Positions 30,295 through 40,034 of a DNA stretch of 64,000 bases are shown here, piece by piece. A program made the position numbers and the translations under genes. The stretch's first letter is position 1. The number at the start of each line of letters is the position of its first letter. Origin of the DNA: Acholeplasma sp. (GTDB taxonomy: Bacteria > Bacillota_I > Bacilli_A > Acholeplasmatales > UBA5453). The notes under the pieces were generated by a model. That model was not told where the DNA came from. It did not search any database and saw only the letters and a list, made by a program, of their open reading frames with translations. Location: the NCBI GenBank assembly GCA_012839355.1, contig DUNK01000033.1:48213-112212 (forward strand), given 5' to 3'.

Positions 30295-31452
30295 GTGAAA
30301 TCAATTGATAATGGCAAATTTGTAGTAAGAAAACTTAAACACAACGGATTTAAAGCTTTTTTTGTCGGTGGTTGTGTAAGAGATTATTTGCTGAAGGAAG
30401 AAGTTAACGATATTGATATAACTACAGATGCTACACCAAATGAAGTGATGCGTCTATTTAATAAAGCAGTTCCAACAGGATTAAAATATGGAACAGTCAC
30501 CGTTGTCCACGAACATAATAAAATCGAAGTGACAACTTTTAGACTTGATGGAAATTATTCAGATTTTAGAAGACCAGATGAAGTAGAACTGACAAACTTA
30601 GAAACTATAGATGTTAAAAGAAGAGACTTTACTGTTAATGGTTTATTGATGGATGAAAATTATAAAGTCTATGATTATGTTGGTGGAATGGAAGATTTAA
30701 ACAATAAAGTTATTAGAGCGATCGGTAATCCAAATGAAAGATTTAACGAAGACGCTTTAAGGATGTTAAGAGCGATTTATTTTGAGTCAAAGTTAGGTTT
30801 TGAAATTGAAAAAGAAACTTTAGAAGCGATTAAAGAAAACGCAAGTAAAATTAAACTCTTACCAAACGAAAGAGTAATGACAGAAATGCAAAAAGCATTA
30901 ACTGGTAAACATCAAAATGAAGCTATCAAGAGTTTATACAGAAGTGATTTATATAAATACTTACCAGGTTTAGAAAAGGGGATAGAGTTTATCTACAAAA
31001 ATATTAATCAAAATATTTCTGTTGAAGTATTTTATAGTTTATGTTTCTATTTAAATGGTAAAGTAGATACAAAGTGGAAGTTTTCTAACATTGATAAAAA
31101 TAAATATCAAAAAGTTTTAGAGTTATTAGAAAAAGGGAAAGAATTTAATTATTTTACATTATATGATTATGGTATAGAAATTAATGTGTTAGCCAATCTA
31201 GTTTTATATTATTTAGGTGAAACTGATAATAAAATAAAAGATATCCGTTATAAATTTGAAACTATGCCTTTAAGAAGTTTAACTGATTTAAAAGTTAGAG
31301 GTAATGATATATTAAAATTAACGGATAAAAAGCGAGGAGCATGGCTCAATAAAATTTTAAATGAATTGGCATTTAAAGTTTTAAACGGAGAACTTAAAAA
31401 CGATAAGAAAAGCTTATTAAAATATTGTGAGGCATATTTAAATGAAGAATGA
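30295..31452 (+). CDS. cca: CCA-adding tRNA nucleotidyltransferase
   Basis: Builds or repairs the 3' CCA of tRNAs. The class II nucleotidyltransferase head has FFVGGCVRDYLL (near residue 22) with catalytic NDIDITTDATP, then RRDFTVNGLLMDE and RAIGNPNERFNEDALRMLRAI. Length 385 matches Bacillus Cca. The start is GTG 30295 with GGTGAT upstream; the end overlaps the pullulanase start by 11 nt. Confidence 0.93.
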   Translation: MKSIDNGKFVVRKLKHNGFKAFFVGGCVRDYLLKEEVNDIDITTDATPNEVMRLFNKAVPTGLKYGTVTVVHEHNKIEVTTFRLDGNYSDFRRPDEVELTNLETIDVKRRDFTVNGLLMDENYKVYDYVGGMEDLNNKVIRAIGNPNERFNEDALRMLRAIYFESKLGFEIEKETLEAIKENASKIKLLPNERVMTEMQKALTGKHQNEAIKSLYRSDLYKYLPGLEKGIEFIYKNINQNISVEVFYSLCFYLNGKVDTKWKFSNIDKNKYQKVLELLEKGKEFNYFTLYDYGIEINVLANLVLYYLGETDNKIKDIRYKFETMPLRSLTDLKVRGNDILKLTDKKRGAWLNKILNELAFKVLNGELKNDKKSLLKYCEAYLNEE

Positions 31453-33520
31453 TTTTTATTCATATTTAGATGGTTTTAATGAAATAACTTTAATCGTCCC
31501 AAATAGTATATATAAAGACCATAAAAGGTTTCATTTAGAGGCGGAAAATTTTACTACTGAACTTATTATCTATGCTATAATTCCGCTTGGCAATGAAACT
31601 AAATACCAATGTGGTATTGATGATACTATTTTGTTAAATGAATCTTATGTTGTAGTGGATGAGGATGATAATCGCTCGTTTTTAAGGATGGGTAAAGTTG
31701 TTAGGACTGAACTATTTGATATGCTGTATGTTAGTGATGGGAACGATTATGGTTTTGTTTATTCAAAAGAAAAAACGAAGTTTAAGGTTTGGAGTCCTGT
31801 TGCGAAAGAAATAGAATTAGAGTTAGTAAAAAAAGATGGAAGTCGTGAGTTTATTGATTTACGCTATTTAACTACTGGTAATTGGCAAGCAGTTGTTTAT
31901 GAAGACTTAGAAGGCGTTAAGTATCGTTATCGAGTTAGAGTTAATGAATCGTTTAAAACTACTACAGATCCTTACGCGATTGCTTCAACTGCAAATGGCG
32001 AATATAACTATGTTGTAGATAAGAAGAAGTTTAGAAAGTTTAAACATCCAAAACCAGAGTTTAGCGGTAAGTCAGTGGATGCAATTATTTATGAAGCCTC
32101 AATTAGAGATTTAACTAGTTCTAAAACATCTAAAGCAGTTAATAAGGGTAAGTTTAAAGGTTTATTAGAAAATCATAAAAATGAAGGAATTAATTATATT
32201 GCTTCACTTGGTGTAACCCATATTCAGTTATTACCAATTTATGATTTTGAAGGTGTTGATGAAAAAGATCAATTTAAAAGATATAACTGGGGTTATAACC
32301 CAAGTCAATATAATGTTGTTGAAGGTTCATTTGCGACTGATCCAGATGATCCATATAAGAGAATTAATGAGTTAATTGAATTAATTGATTATATTCACTC
32401 AAAAGGAATGAGAGTGAGCATGGATGTTGTTTATAACCATGTTTATAATGTCAAAACATTTTCTATGGAAGCTTTCGTGCCAGGCTATACTTTTAGATAT
32501 GATGAAAGTGGTATGCGAACTACTATTAGCGGTTGTAATAATGATGTTGCAACTGAAAGAGGGAAAATACATAGATTTATTGTTAATTCAGTCAAACATT
32601 GGATGGAAACATATAACATCTCAGCCTTTAGATTTGATTTAATGGGATTAATTGATATAGAAACGATGAATAAAGTTGTTACTGAAGCGAAAGCTATTGA
32701 CCCTGATGTTTTAATTTATGGTGAAGGTTGGAATATGCCAAGCAATATTCCAAAAAGCCATCGCGCTAATATGACTAATTCAAGATTTATGCCTAACATT
32801 GCCTTCTTTAATGATAGATTTAGAGAGTTAATTAAAGGTGGTACATTTAATAATATTTTAGGTTATGCGATGGGCGGGCAAGTTAAGAGAAGCGATTTAT
32901 ATTATTTATATACAGGTAGTTCATTGGATAAATATTTATTATCTAGTCCAACTCAATCGTTGAACTATGTTGAGTGTCACGATAATCATACATTTTATGA
33001 TAGAATTAAATTATTAAATAAAGATTTAACAGAAGAACAGATTAAAGATTATGCAAGACTAGCGATGGGAGTTGTGATACTTTCACAAGGCATGCCGTTT
33101 ATCCACGCAGGTCAAGAGTTTTTAAGAACTAAACAAGGAGTTGAAAACTCATACCGTCATCCAGACTCAATTAATGAGATTGACTGGGAGTTAAGAGACA
33201 AACATCAAGATTTAGTTAATACAACAAAAGATTTAATTACTTTAAGAAAGACATATAAAGTCTTTAGATTAGATACTAACGCAAGAATTAGAAAACAAAT
33301 AAAAATAGTTGATACACATGCATATGAGAAAACAAGTCAATTTATTTTAAGTGATTTAAATAAAGAAATTAGGTTGTTTTTTAAAAACGATTATGTAAAA
33401 GAATTGTTAACAGTTGAAAGAGACTATAAACTTATTTTTGATGGTTATAAGATAGTTGAATCAACTGAACATGAACTTTATGTAGAAAAACCTGGAACAT
33501 ATATATTTTTAAAGGAGTAA
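31442..33520 (+). CDS. pulA: Type I pullulanase, GH13 family
   Basis: Hydrolyses alpha-1,6 branch points of glycogen, pullulan or limit dextrin. An N-terminal region of about 110 residues precedes a CBM48-like domain (FKVWSPVAKEIELEL), then the GH13 barrel: signature YNWGYNPSQYN (near 282), VYNHVYN, FRFDLMGL with the nucleophile Asp (near 399), YGEGWNM with the acid Glu (near 427) and ECHDNHT (near 512). 692 residues, no signal peptide, so probably cytoplasmic glycogen turnover. Translationally coupled to cca by an 11-nt overlap. Confidence 0.93.
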   Translation: MKNDFYSYLDGFNEITLIVPNSIYKDHKRFHLEAENFTTELIIYAIIPLGNETKYQCGIDDTILLNESYVVVDEDDNRSFLRMGKVVRTELFDMLYVSDGNDYGFVYSKEKTKFKVWSPVAKEIELELVKKDGSREFIDLRYLTTGNWQAVVYEDLEGVKYRYRVRVNESFKTTTDPYAIASTANGEYNYVVDKKKFRKFKHPKPEFSGKSVDAIIYEASIRDLTSSKTSKAVNKGKFKGLLENHKNEGINYIASLGVTHIQLLPIYDFEGVDEKDQFKRYNWGYNPSQYNVVEGSFATDPDDPYKRINELIELIDYIHSKGMRVSMDVVYNHVYNVKTFSMEAFVPGYTFRYDESGMRTTISGCNNDVATERGKIHRFIVNSVKHWMETYNISAFRFDLMGLIDIETMNKVVTEAKAIDPDVLIYGEGWNMPSNIPKSHRANMTNSRFMPNIAFFNDRFRELIKGGTFNNILGYAMGGQVKRSDLYYLYTGSSLDKYLLSSPTQSLNYVECHDNHTFYDRIKLLNKDLTEEQIKDYARLAMGVVILSQGMPFIHAGQEFLRTKQGVENSYRHPDSINEIDWELRDKHQDLVNTTKDLITLRKTYKVFRLDTNARIRKQIKIVDTHAYEKTSQFILSDLNKEIRLFFKNDYVKELLTVERDYKLIFDGYKIVESTEHELYVEKPGTYIFLKE

Positions 33521-33524
33521 GGAA

Positions 33525-34430
33525 ATGAAACTAGAAGGTAAAGTAGAAAATATGAATATTGGCGAAGACTTTTTTAATTGTAATATTAGTACTGCAGATG
33601 GTACAAAATACAATATTAAACTGACAAAAGAACAAGCCGCAGAAATTAAAATAAACAAAGTTTATCTTTTTGAGGTAGAAGAAACTCTTAATCATAATAA
33701 TAAGACTCAATATATTTTAAATGACTTTCAGGATTTAATTGAAAGTATTGATGATTTTTTAGAGATTAAAGAAAAACTGAGAAATTATTATAATTTTTCT
33801 GAACTACCAGTTAAAGATATTAAAAAGAAAATAGAATCGTATTTAAACCAAATCGAAAACAAAATAATTAAAGAAATAACAACTAATCTTTATAATCGTC
33901 ATCAAAAGAACTTTTACATATATCCTGCAGCAGTAAGGTTTCATCATGCATATATAGGTGGATTAAGCCATCACACGAAAACGATGTTAAGAATTGCCGA
34001 AGGGATATTAGAAGTTTATGATTTTATCAATAAAGATTTAGTTTATGCAGGAATTATTTTACATGATTTATGTAAAGTAGTTGAACTTGGTGGTTTTGAA
34101 GCGGAAGAATATTCAGTAGAAGGTCAATTAATTGGTCATTTAGTAATGATTAGTCAAGAGTTAGTAGTAGAAGCCGCGCGACTTGGCTATGAAGATAGCG
34201 AAGAAGTATTAATGCTTAATCATATATTATTAAGCCATCACGGACTACCTAATTTTGGTTCAGCAAGAAGACCTCAAACAGCAGAAGCACTTCTCGTTTG
34301 GTACATTGATACAATAGATTCAAAATTTGCGGTCATCGGTGAAGAGTTAAAAGAAATAAAAGAAGGCGAGTTTACTGGTAATATTAGTGTAGCAGACAGA
34401 ATGAAGTTTTATAAAAATAAAATTAAGTAA
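33525..34430 (+). CDS. yhaM: YhaM-type 3'-5' exoribonuclease (OB fold plus HD domain)
   Basis: Trims RNA and ssDNA 3' ends. The N-terminal ~90 residues look like an OB fold (LEGKVENMNIGEDFFNCNIS); the HD domain carries FHHAYIGGLSHHTKTMLRIA (near 143), GIILHDLCKVVE (near 182), and HHGLP (near 240). 301 residues against 314 in Bacillus YhaM. AAAGGAG precedes ATG 33525, 4 nt after pulA. Confidence 0.85.
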   Translation: MKLEGKVENMNIGEDFFNCNISTADGTKYNIKLTKEQAAEIKINKVYLFEVEETLNHNNKTQYILNDFQDLIESIDDFLEIKEKLRNYYNFSELPVKDIKKKIESYLNQIENKIIKEITTNLYNRHQKNFYIYPAAVRFHHAYIGGLSHHTKTMLRIAEGILEVYDFINKDLVYAGIILHDLCKVVELGGFEAEEYSVEGQLIGHLVMISQELVVEAARLGYEDSEEVLMLNHILLSHHGLPNFGSARRPQTAEALLVWYIDTIDSKFAVIGEELKEIKEGEFTGNISVADRMKFYKNKIK

Positions 34431-34442
34431 AATAAAAATAAA

Positions 34443-34473
34443 AAAACTTGGAATTTGCGTTCCAAGTTTTTTA
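34443..34473. terminator. Terminator between yhaM and the convergent lipoprotein gene
   Basis: AACTTGGAA pairs with TTCCAAGTT around TTTGCG, flanked by A and T tracts, so it can serve both strands. Confidence 0.88.
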
Positions 34474-34489
34474 TTATTATCAATTATTA

Positions 34490-37387
34490 TTAACCAAATA
34501 GGTCAAACCAATCTGCGTAAATTTCTAAGAATAATTCGTTGTCTTCGTTATATTCTAAGAATTGTCTCATGTTGACATCTAATACACCGTCTAATTTAAC
34601 AGTTGATTGTGGGTTTGCGTAAGTATAGTTTGTTTCTTTAAGTAATTTATATAGTAAGAACATCTTAGTGTAATTACTTTCATACTTAGTTTTAATAGGT
34701 GTTAAATAATTGTTTAATGCAGATAGTACATCGTTAGGGAGTGATACAACACCACGATCTGTAGTAGATTCATACATGAATATTCTTGCTTGGTTAACTG
34801 AGATGTCATCATCAGCGCTATAAGCATCTAAGATAACTTCGTTACCTTCTCGGTCTTTAACCTTAATTTCTTCAAAGATCTTTAAGCTCTCTTCATCTTC
34901 ACTATCAATATAAGTATCATCTTCATAAGTGAACTTAGCGCTCTTCGCAACATCTCCACCTGTAACTAAGATTAAGTGCCATCCGAAGGATGTTTCTAAT
35001 ACGCCTAAGTTTTCTTCGTCACCATCATAACTAAGTGGTTTATCATCTAATAATTGTGTTGGGAATTTTTTATCAACATCATAATATTCCGCTTTAATTT
35101 CTCCGTGTAAGTGGTGTAAGCGAGCGAAGAAATCTTTATCCCAGCCACTGTCACTATCAGGATAGTTAGCTGTATGGTTAATATCACCTAAGTCTTCAAA
35201 TTTTAAGAAGAATCCATAACGCTTATATTTTGCCCATGTGCATTCTGGTCTATATTCGATGTTTTCATCAGCATCGCATAAGTCAGTTCTAAACTTAGTA
35301 GAATCATTGAAGTCACTTACAACGCTTCTTAATCCTGCCGCGAAGCTTGAATGCTTACTAGCTCTATCGTGGATTAGTTGCATTAATTCAACAACCATTT
35401 CTTTATAAGTTGCGATTTGAACTTCTGTTAATGTTTTAAAGAAATCTTCAGGATTATCTGGTTCATCATCTTCATCCATATCAACATAGATTAATAAGTG
35501 AGAAGAAGAGATTGTGAAGAATTGATTTCTTAATCTATTAGCCACTGCGGCAAATTTTTCATAAGCAACATCTCCATAAAATCTTTCATAATCCATATAG
35601 AATAAACGTTCTAGTTCGTTTCTAATATAAACTCTTTCAACTGCTTCCTCGATAGTTTCGCTATTGAATGACAAACGTAAGAAGTTTTTTCTACCCATAC
35701 TTGCAGGCATACCGCTTTGTTCATAACCGTTTTGGCTAAATTCTCTAATGACGTTCTCAACGTTATCTTTATATTCTTTCTTCATTTCATCAGTGATTTT
35801 TTCCATATAATCACTATTAAGTAGAATCTGTCTAACTGCCATATCCATAGCGATGTTTGGGCCAATCTTAGCTTCTAACTCTTCGTATAAGTCATCAACT
35901 AAAATTTCTTTATCATCAACTTTTACAACTACAGTATTACTATTTTTCTTACTTAAAGTTGCAGGAACTTCTTCACGTTTAAGGTGTAAATAAAGAACCT
36001 CATCATAAACAACAATTTTAGCTTCTTTTAATAAATCTTTAAATTTAGTTGAAATATAAGTGCTTGATAATTTTGATTTTGCGATTTCATCATAATATTC
36101 TTGAGCATAGTCAGTTAAAGTTTCTTCAGTTTCATCTGTATAAATAATCAACTCATCATCTTCGTTTAAATATGCTTTGATATCTTCGTTATGATCCTTA
36201 AGTTTAAATGAAAGGAAATAATAGTTTCCATAGTTACGAGGAGAAGCAGTATATCTTGTACCATCTTCCTCTGTGCTTAAAGTGTCATAGATATATGTTC
36301 TTAATGAACTTTGAGCACTTGGATAATCATCATAAAGTTTTGTAAATTGACCTAAATTTTCTTCATCATCATTAACTAATTCAGGAGCATTTAACACATC
36401 TTCAACTGTTGAGTATAAATTAGTATCAACTTCTGCTTTATAAGGATAAACGAAGTTATAAATTTCAAAGAATTTAACAAGTACTTCATCAAGTGTTAAT
36501 GAAACATCAGCGTGTTCAACTGGTTCTCTAGTTGGGTTTACAACATACTTGTCATAGTATTCTTGGTGTTCAGATTCTGATAAACTACCATTTTTATCTT
36601 CTAAGTCAAGTTCTACTAAAACATCTCTTGCATAACCTTCAACAACATCAACTCTTGGGTTTGGAACTAAATACCATTTTGAACGATATGATTTTAAGTT
36701 AAAATGTCTTAATGTTTGGTTTGCTTCATAACTATTAGTAAAGCGAATATTAATTGAACTTAAAGGATATTTCTTTTCTACTTCATTTTTGTAGTAGTTT
36801 TGAAGAGCATCTTTAACATCAATATAATAATCTGATTTTTCATCTAAAATTTCTTCATCCAATAATTTTTGAGCATGAATCTTTTTCGCAACATCGATAA
36901 TATAGAAATCAAGAATTACTTGACTATGTTCAGTAAAATTAACCGTATCAACATCAGTTGGGTTAATAACTACTCCTTCTAAGTACAATAAGTCAACGAA
37001 TTTCGCAACAAGTTTGTTGATGTCTTCGTCTTTCATTTCTTTTAATTCATCGATATCATCTTCAAAAAAGATTTTATCATTAACGATATCAACAAAATCA
37101 TCTTTATAGTTAGCTTTGTTTTCGTTAATTGTTTCAATTTCATCAGCCAAAATTAGGCGATAAATCATTTTTTCGAGAACGCTTATTTCGTTTGTTCTCA
37201 TTTCCTTGTATAGCTCTTTTTTAGTGATCTTATAACCATCGCCTGATAGATATACAGTCTCATCTAAAGATCCATAAGGAATTTTTTTCGTGCTACCCTT
37301 ACAAGCTGCTAATGCAAATCCTGCTATTAGTACAATAATAAGAGCTACAACTTTCTTCAATAAATATTTTGTTTTCACCTTTTTCAC
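34490..37387 (-). CDS. Large lipoprotein with parvulin-like foldase domain (PrsA/SurA-like)
   Basis: A 965-residue secreted lipoprotein. The signal peptide has a basic start, a hydrophobic core and the lipobox LAAC with Cys29. A long helical, very acidic region follows with SurA-N-like pieces (YKEMRTNEISVLEKMIYRLILADE), then a second helical region near 530-600 (MDMAVRQILL) and a split parvulin-like domain from SSSHLLIYVD (near 630) to FGWHLILVTGGD (near 802), interrupted by a long insertion. PrsA proteins are normally about 290 residues. Transcribed alone, opposite to its neighbours; GGAGTG precedes the ATG. Confidence 0.75.
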   Translation of the reverse strand: MKKVKTKYLLKKVVALIIVLIAGFALAACKGSTKKIPYGSLDETVYLSGDGYKITKKELYKEMRTNEISVLEKMIYRLILADEIETINENKANYKDDFVDIVNDKIFFEDDIDELKEMKDEDINKLVAKFVDLLYLEGVVINPTDVDTVNFTEHSQVILDFYIIDVAKKIHAQKLLDEEILDEKSDYYIDVKDALQNYYKNEVEKKYPLSSINIRFTNSYEANQTLRHFNLKSYRSKWYLVPNPRVDVVEGYARDVLVELDLEDKNGSLSESEHQEYYDKYVVNPTREPVEHADVSLTLDEVLVKFFEIYNFVYPYKAEVDTNLYSTVEDVLNAPELVNDDEENLGQFTKLYDDYPSAQSSLRTYIYDTLSTEEDGTRYTASPRNYGNYYFLSFKLKDHNEDIKAYLNEDDELIIYTDETEETLTDYAQEYYDEIAKSKLSSTYISTKFKDLLKEAKIVVYDEVLYLHLKREEVPATLSKKNSNTVVVKVDDKEILVDDLYEELEAKIGPNIAMDMAVRQILLNSDYMEKITDEMKKEYKDNVENVIREFSQNGYEQSGMPASMGRKNFLRLSFNSETIEEAVERVYIRNELERLFYMDYERFYGDVAYEKFAAVANRLRNQFFTISSSHLLIYVDMDEDDEPDNPEDFFKTLTEVQIATYKEMVVELMQLIHDRASKHSSFAAGLRSVVSDFNDSTKFRTDLCDADENIEYRPECTWAKYKRYGFFLKFEDLGDINHTANYPDSDSGWDKDFFARLHHLHGEIKAEYYDVDKKFPTQLLDDKPLSYDGDEENLGVLETSFGWHLILVTGGDVAKSAKFTYEDDTYIDSEDEESLKIFEEIKVKDREGNEVILDAYSADDDISVNQARIFMYESTTDRGVVSLPNDVLSALNNYLTPIKTKYESNYTKMFLLYKLLKETNYTYANPQSTVKLDGVLDVNMRQFLEYNEDNELFLEIYADWFDLFG

Positions 37388-37562
37388 TCCTTGATAAAAA
37401 AATTACAGCATTTATAATATAACATAGTTATAATATGAATGCAACGCTTTCTTTCTACTTTTCTAGATGAATTTTAAAACTTCATCCAAACTATATGATA
37501 CCAAATTTCTTAATCTTTATCAAAACAATAAGTAATATGTTAGAATATTTATAGGTGGTTTT

Positions 37563-38333
37563 ATGAAATTTTATGTAATTGCATCTAGTTCTAAAGGAAA
37601 TGTAAGTTATTTAGAGACGGGCAATAAAAAGATTTTAATTGATGCAGGAATCAGTTATACAAAAATTAAAAAAGCATTAAAAGATATAGGCGTAAATATA
37701 AAACATGTTACAGATATTTTTATTACACATGAACATAGTGATCATGTTAAGGGTTTAAAGGTGTTAATGAGATATATAAGTCCTAAACTTCATATGTCAT
37801 TAGGAACGAAAGAAGCACTACAACTATCTGATGATGAAGTTAATGTGATAGGCGCATTTGAAGAGTTTATAATAGAAGATTTGAATGTTTTACCACTACC
37901 TTTATCTCATGATGCACGTGAGCCGTTAGGTTTTTTATTTTCTAATGCTAAATCTAAAATTGTTTATATAACTGATACAGGTTATTTAAGTAAAGGAGTT
38001 TTAGAAAGAATAGAAAACGCAACCTTATATTATTTAGAAACTAATCATGACCCATATTTATTAACGAATTCTACTAGACCTTATTATTTAATTAATAGAA
38101 TATTAAATGAAAAAGGGCATTTATCTAATTATGATGCGGCTTATTATTTTTCAAAACTTATCGGTAAAGAGACAACGCACTTAATCCACGCTCATGTGAG
38201 TGAAGAGTGTAATACGAGTGAGCATATAGAAAAAACATATATTGAAGTTTTAAAAGCGCAAAAAGTAGATTTTTCTAATGTAACATTTATTGAAGCTAAG
38301 CCAGATGAACCGTTAGAGGTAATAGAGTTATGA
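37563..38333 (+). CDS. walJ: MBL-fold metallo-hydrolase, WalJ/YycJ family
   Basis: Metallo-beta-lactamase fold exonuclease-like protein. MKFYVIASSSKGNVSYLETG, the metal site THEHSDHVKGL (near residue 56), LPLSHDAREPLGFLF, ITDTGYL and the late HAHVS are all in place; 256 residues. In Bacillus yycJ lies in the walRK cluster followed eventually by rlmH; here rlmH follows with a 4-nt overlap although walRK is absent. Confidence 0.87.
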   Translation: MKFYVIASSSKGNVSYLETGNKKILIDAGISYTKIKKALKDIGVNIKHVTDIFITHEHSDHVKGLKVLMRYISPKLHMSLGTKEALQLSDDEVNVIGAFEEFIIEDLNVLPLPLSHDAREPLGFLFSNAKSKIVYITDTGYLSKGVLERIENATLYYLETNHDPYLLTNSTRPYYLINRILNEKGHLSNYDAAYYFSKLIGKETTHLIHAHVSEECNTSEHIEKTYIEVLKAQKVDFSNVTFIEAKPDEPLEVIEL

Positions 38334-38776
38334 AAATATATATAATTGCAGTTGGTAAAGTTAAAAATAAAAGTTATCTTGAAGAAATTGATAATTATAT
38401 TAAACAGCTTCCATACCCTTTTATAATACATGAGGTAAAAGATGAGCCGGTCAAAGAAGGTATGGTAAGAGAAAAAGATAATATAATAAAGAAGATACCT
38501 AAAGATAGTTATGTAATTTGTCTAGATAGAAAAGGAAAAGAATTTGATTCAATTAAGTTTGCAAGCCATTTAGAAAACTTAATTACAACAAGTAAGAAAG
38601 ATATAGTATTTATTATTGGTGGATCATATGGCATTCATAAAGACTTGTTAAATGCTGCTGATGAGAAACTTTCTTTTTCTAAATTCACTTTTCCACATCA
38701 ATTGATGAGATTAATATTAGTTGAACAAATTTATCGTGCGTTTAAAATAATGGAAAATCATCCATATCATAAGTGA
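38330..38776 (+). CDS. rlmH: 23S rRNA pseudouridine-1915 N3-methyltransferase RlmH
   Basis: SPOUT-fold methylase acting on helix 69 of 23S rRNA. IYIIAVGKVKNKSYLEEI at the start, ICLDRKGKEFDS, FIIGGSYGIH (SAM knot) and FTFPHQLMRLILVEQIYRAF identify it. 148 residues, slightly short; the canonical C-terminus ends NHPYHK here. Starts inside the walJ stop (ATGA). Confidence 0.93.
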   Translation: MKIYIIAVGKVKNKSYLEEIDNYIKQLPYPFIIHEVKDEPVKEGMVREKDNIIKKIPKDSYVICLDRKGKEFDSIKFASHLENLITTSKKDIVFIIGGSYGIHKDLLNAADEKLSFSKFTFPHQLMRLILVEQIYRAFKIMENHPYHK

Positions 38777-38783
38777 GGTTATA

Positions 38784-39437
38784 ATGATTAAATATGTTTT
38801 TTGGGACTTTAATGGGACCATTTTAGATGATAGAATTCTTTGTTGGGAACTATTAAATGAACTTTTAAAAATGGAAAATAAAGAAGAGATAAGTTATGAA
38901 AAATATTTAGATGTGTTTGGTTTTCCGATTAAAGAATATTATAAAAAAGCAGGGATTGAATTTAAGCATCAAACATTTGAAGAAATGGGCGATTATTTTA
39001 TTAGAAAATATCAACCATTAAGTCTCGAACAATCGCTCTATGAAGGTGTTGAAAAGACGCTTAAAACACTAAAAGAAATGGGAGTCAGCAATATCTGTTT
39101 ATCCGCTTCACAAACCGATAATTTAAAAGAACAGTTAAGGCATTTTAAGATTGATAAATACTTTACTGAAATACTTGGTACAGATAATGTTTTAGCGGTT
39201 GGAAAAAGAGATGTGGCGAAGAGTTATATTTTAGAAAACAAGATTGAAAATAGTGAGTGTTTGTTAGTTGGAGATACAGACGCTGATTATAATCTCGCGA
39301 AGAGTTTAGGGTTTGTTCCGGTTTTATTTCTTAATGGTCATCAGTCAAAAAACAAACTAGAAAAATTAGATACGACGACTATTAATAAAATAGAAGAAAT
39401 AATAAAGATAGTAGAAGGGAAGGAAGCAAGAAAATGA
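38784..39437 (+). CDS. HAD-superfamily phosphatase, phosphoglycolate-phosphatase-like
   Basis: Haloacid dehalogenase fold hydrolase. Motif I is DFNGTILDD (near residue 8, nucleophile Asp with Asn in place of the usual second-position residue), motif II LSAS (near 107), motif III/IV LLVGDTDADYNLAK (near 159). A four-helix cap lies between. Substrate unknown. GAGG upstream of ATG 38784; the stop overlaps the mscL start. Confidence 0.82.
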   Translation: MIKYVFWDFNGTILDDRILCWELLNELLKMENKEEISYEKYLDVFGFPIKEYYKKAGIEFKHQTFEEMGDYFIRKYQPLSLEQSLYEGVEKTLKTLKEMGVSNICLSASQTDNLKEQLRHFKIDKYFTEILGTDNVLAVGKRDVAKSYILENKIENSECLLVGDTDADYNLAKSLGFVPVLFLNGHQSKNKLEKLDTTTINKIEEIIKIVEGKEARK

Positions 39438-39946
39438 GAATGTTTTTTAAAGATTTTAAAGCGTTTATTATGAGAGGAAATGTTTTGGATTTAGCTGTTG
39501 GTATGATTATTGGTGCAGCTTTCAATGCGATTGTTAAAAGTTTAGTTAACGACATTCTAATGCCTGTAATTGGTCTTGCATATCAAGGAGATGTGTCAAG
39601 TCAATATTGGGTTTTAAGAGGAACGGCAGCGGTTGATGGTGCTGGTAATTTAGTATTATCTGATGGTGCAGTTTTAATGTACTGGGGAAGATTTCTTCAA
39701 AACATCATTGATTTTTTAATTATTGGTTTAACATTATTTATTATTGTTAGATTAGCAGTAAGATTCCAAAAACTCCGTGAAGAAAAGAGAAAGGAACTTT
39801 TAAGAAAAATCCGTGCTGGCGAAGAGTTAACAGAAGCTGAAGAAAAAGAAACTGAAGAAACAATCCTAGAAGTGAGCGAAGAGATTTTACTTTTAAGAGA
39901 GATTAGAGACAGTCTACAAAAAGACAAAGCAGTTCAAAAAGAGTAA
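39434..39946 (+). CDS. mscL: Large-conductance mechanosensitive channel MscL
   Basis: Pentameric osmotic safety valve. FKDFKAFIMRGNVLDLAVGMIIGAAFNAIV (spanning residues 5-34; TM1 pore helix) and a second TM (NIIDFLIIGLTLFIIVRLAV) are characteristic. 170 residues, longer than the ~130 of Bacillus because of an extended extracellular loop (SSQYWVLRGTAAVDGAGNLV) and an acidic C-terminal coiled coil. Its ATG overlaps the HAD stop. Confidence 0.93.
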   Translation: MRMFFKDFKAFIMRGNVLDLAVGMIIGAAFNAIVKSLVNDILMPVIGLAYQGDVSSQYWVLRGTAAVDGAGNLVLSDGAVLMYWGRFLQNIIDFLIIGLTLFIIVRLAVRFQKLREEKRKELLRKIRAGEELTEAEEKETEETILEVSEEILLLREIRDSLQKDKAVQKE

Positions 39947-39957
39947 TTAGTTTTAAA

Positions 39958-39986
39958 TTGTATTAAGTGTTTTAATGTGATAAAAT
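39958..39986 (+). promoter_or_regulatory. Promoter of the aromatic amino-acid operon
   Basis: TTGTAT (39958-39963), 17 nt, TAAAAT (39981-39986) with a TG-type extension (TGTGA) before the -10. No T-box or terminator hairpin is visible in the ~50-nt leader, so I see no sign of attenuation control. Confidence 0.65.
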
Positions 39987-40034
39987 AAACGAAAGTTTAT
40001 TTGATAAAACAAGTAGTTGAGGAGCGACTTTTTT

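Noticed and set aside
39987-40034. T-box or other attenuator before the aromatic operon
   Set aside because: The leader is too short and has no T-box sequence or terminator hairpin.
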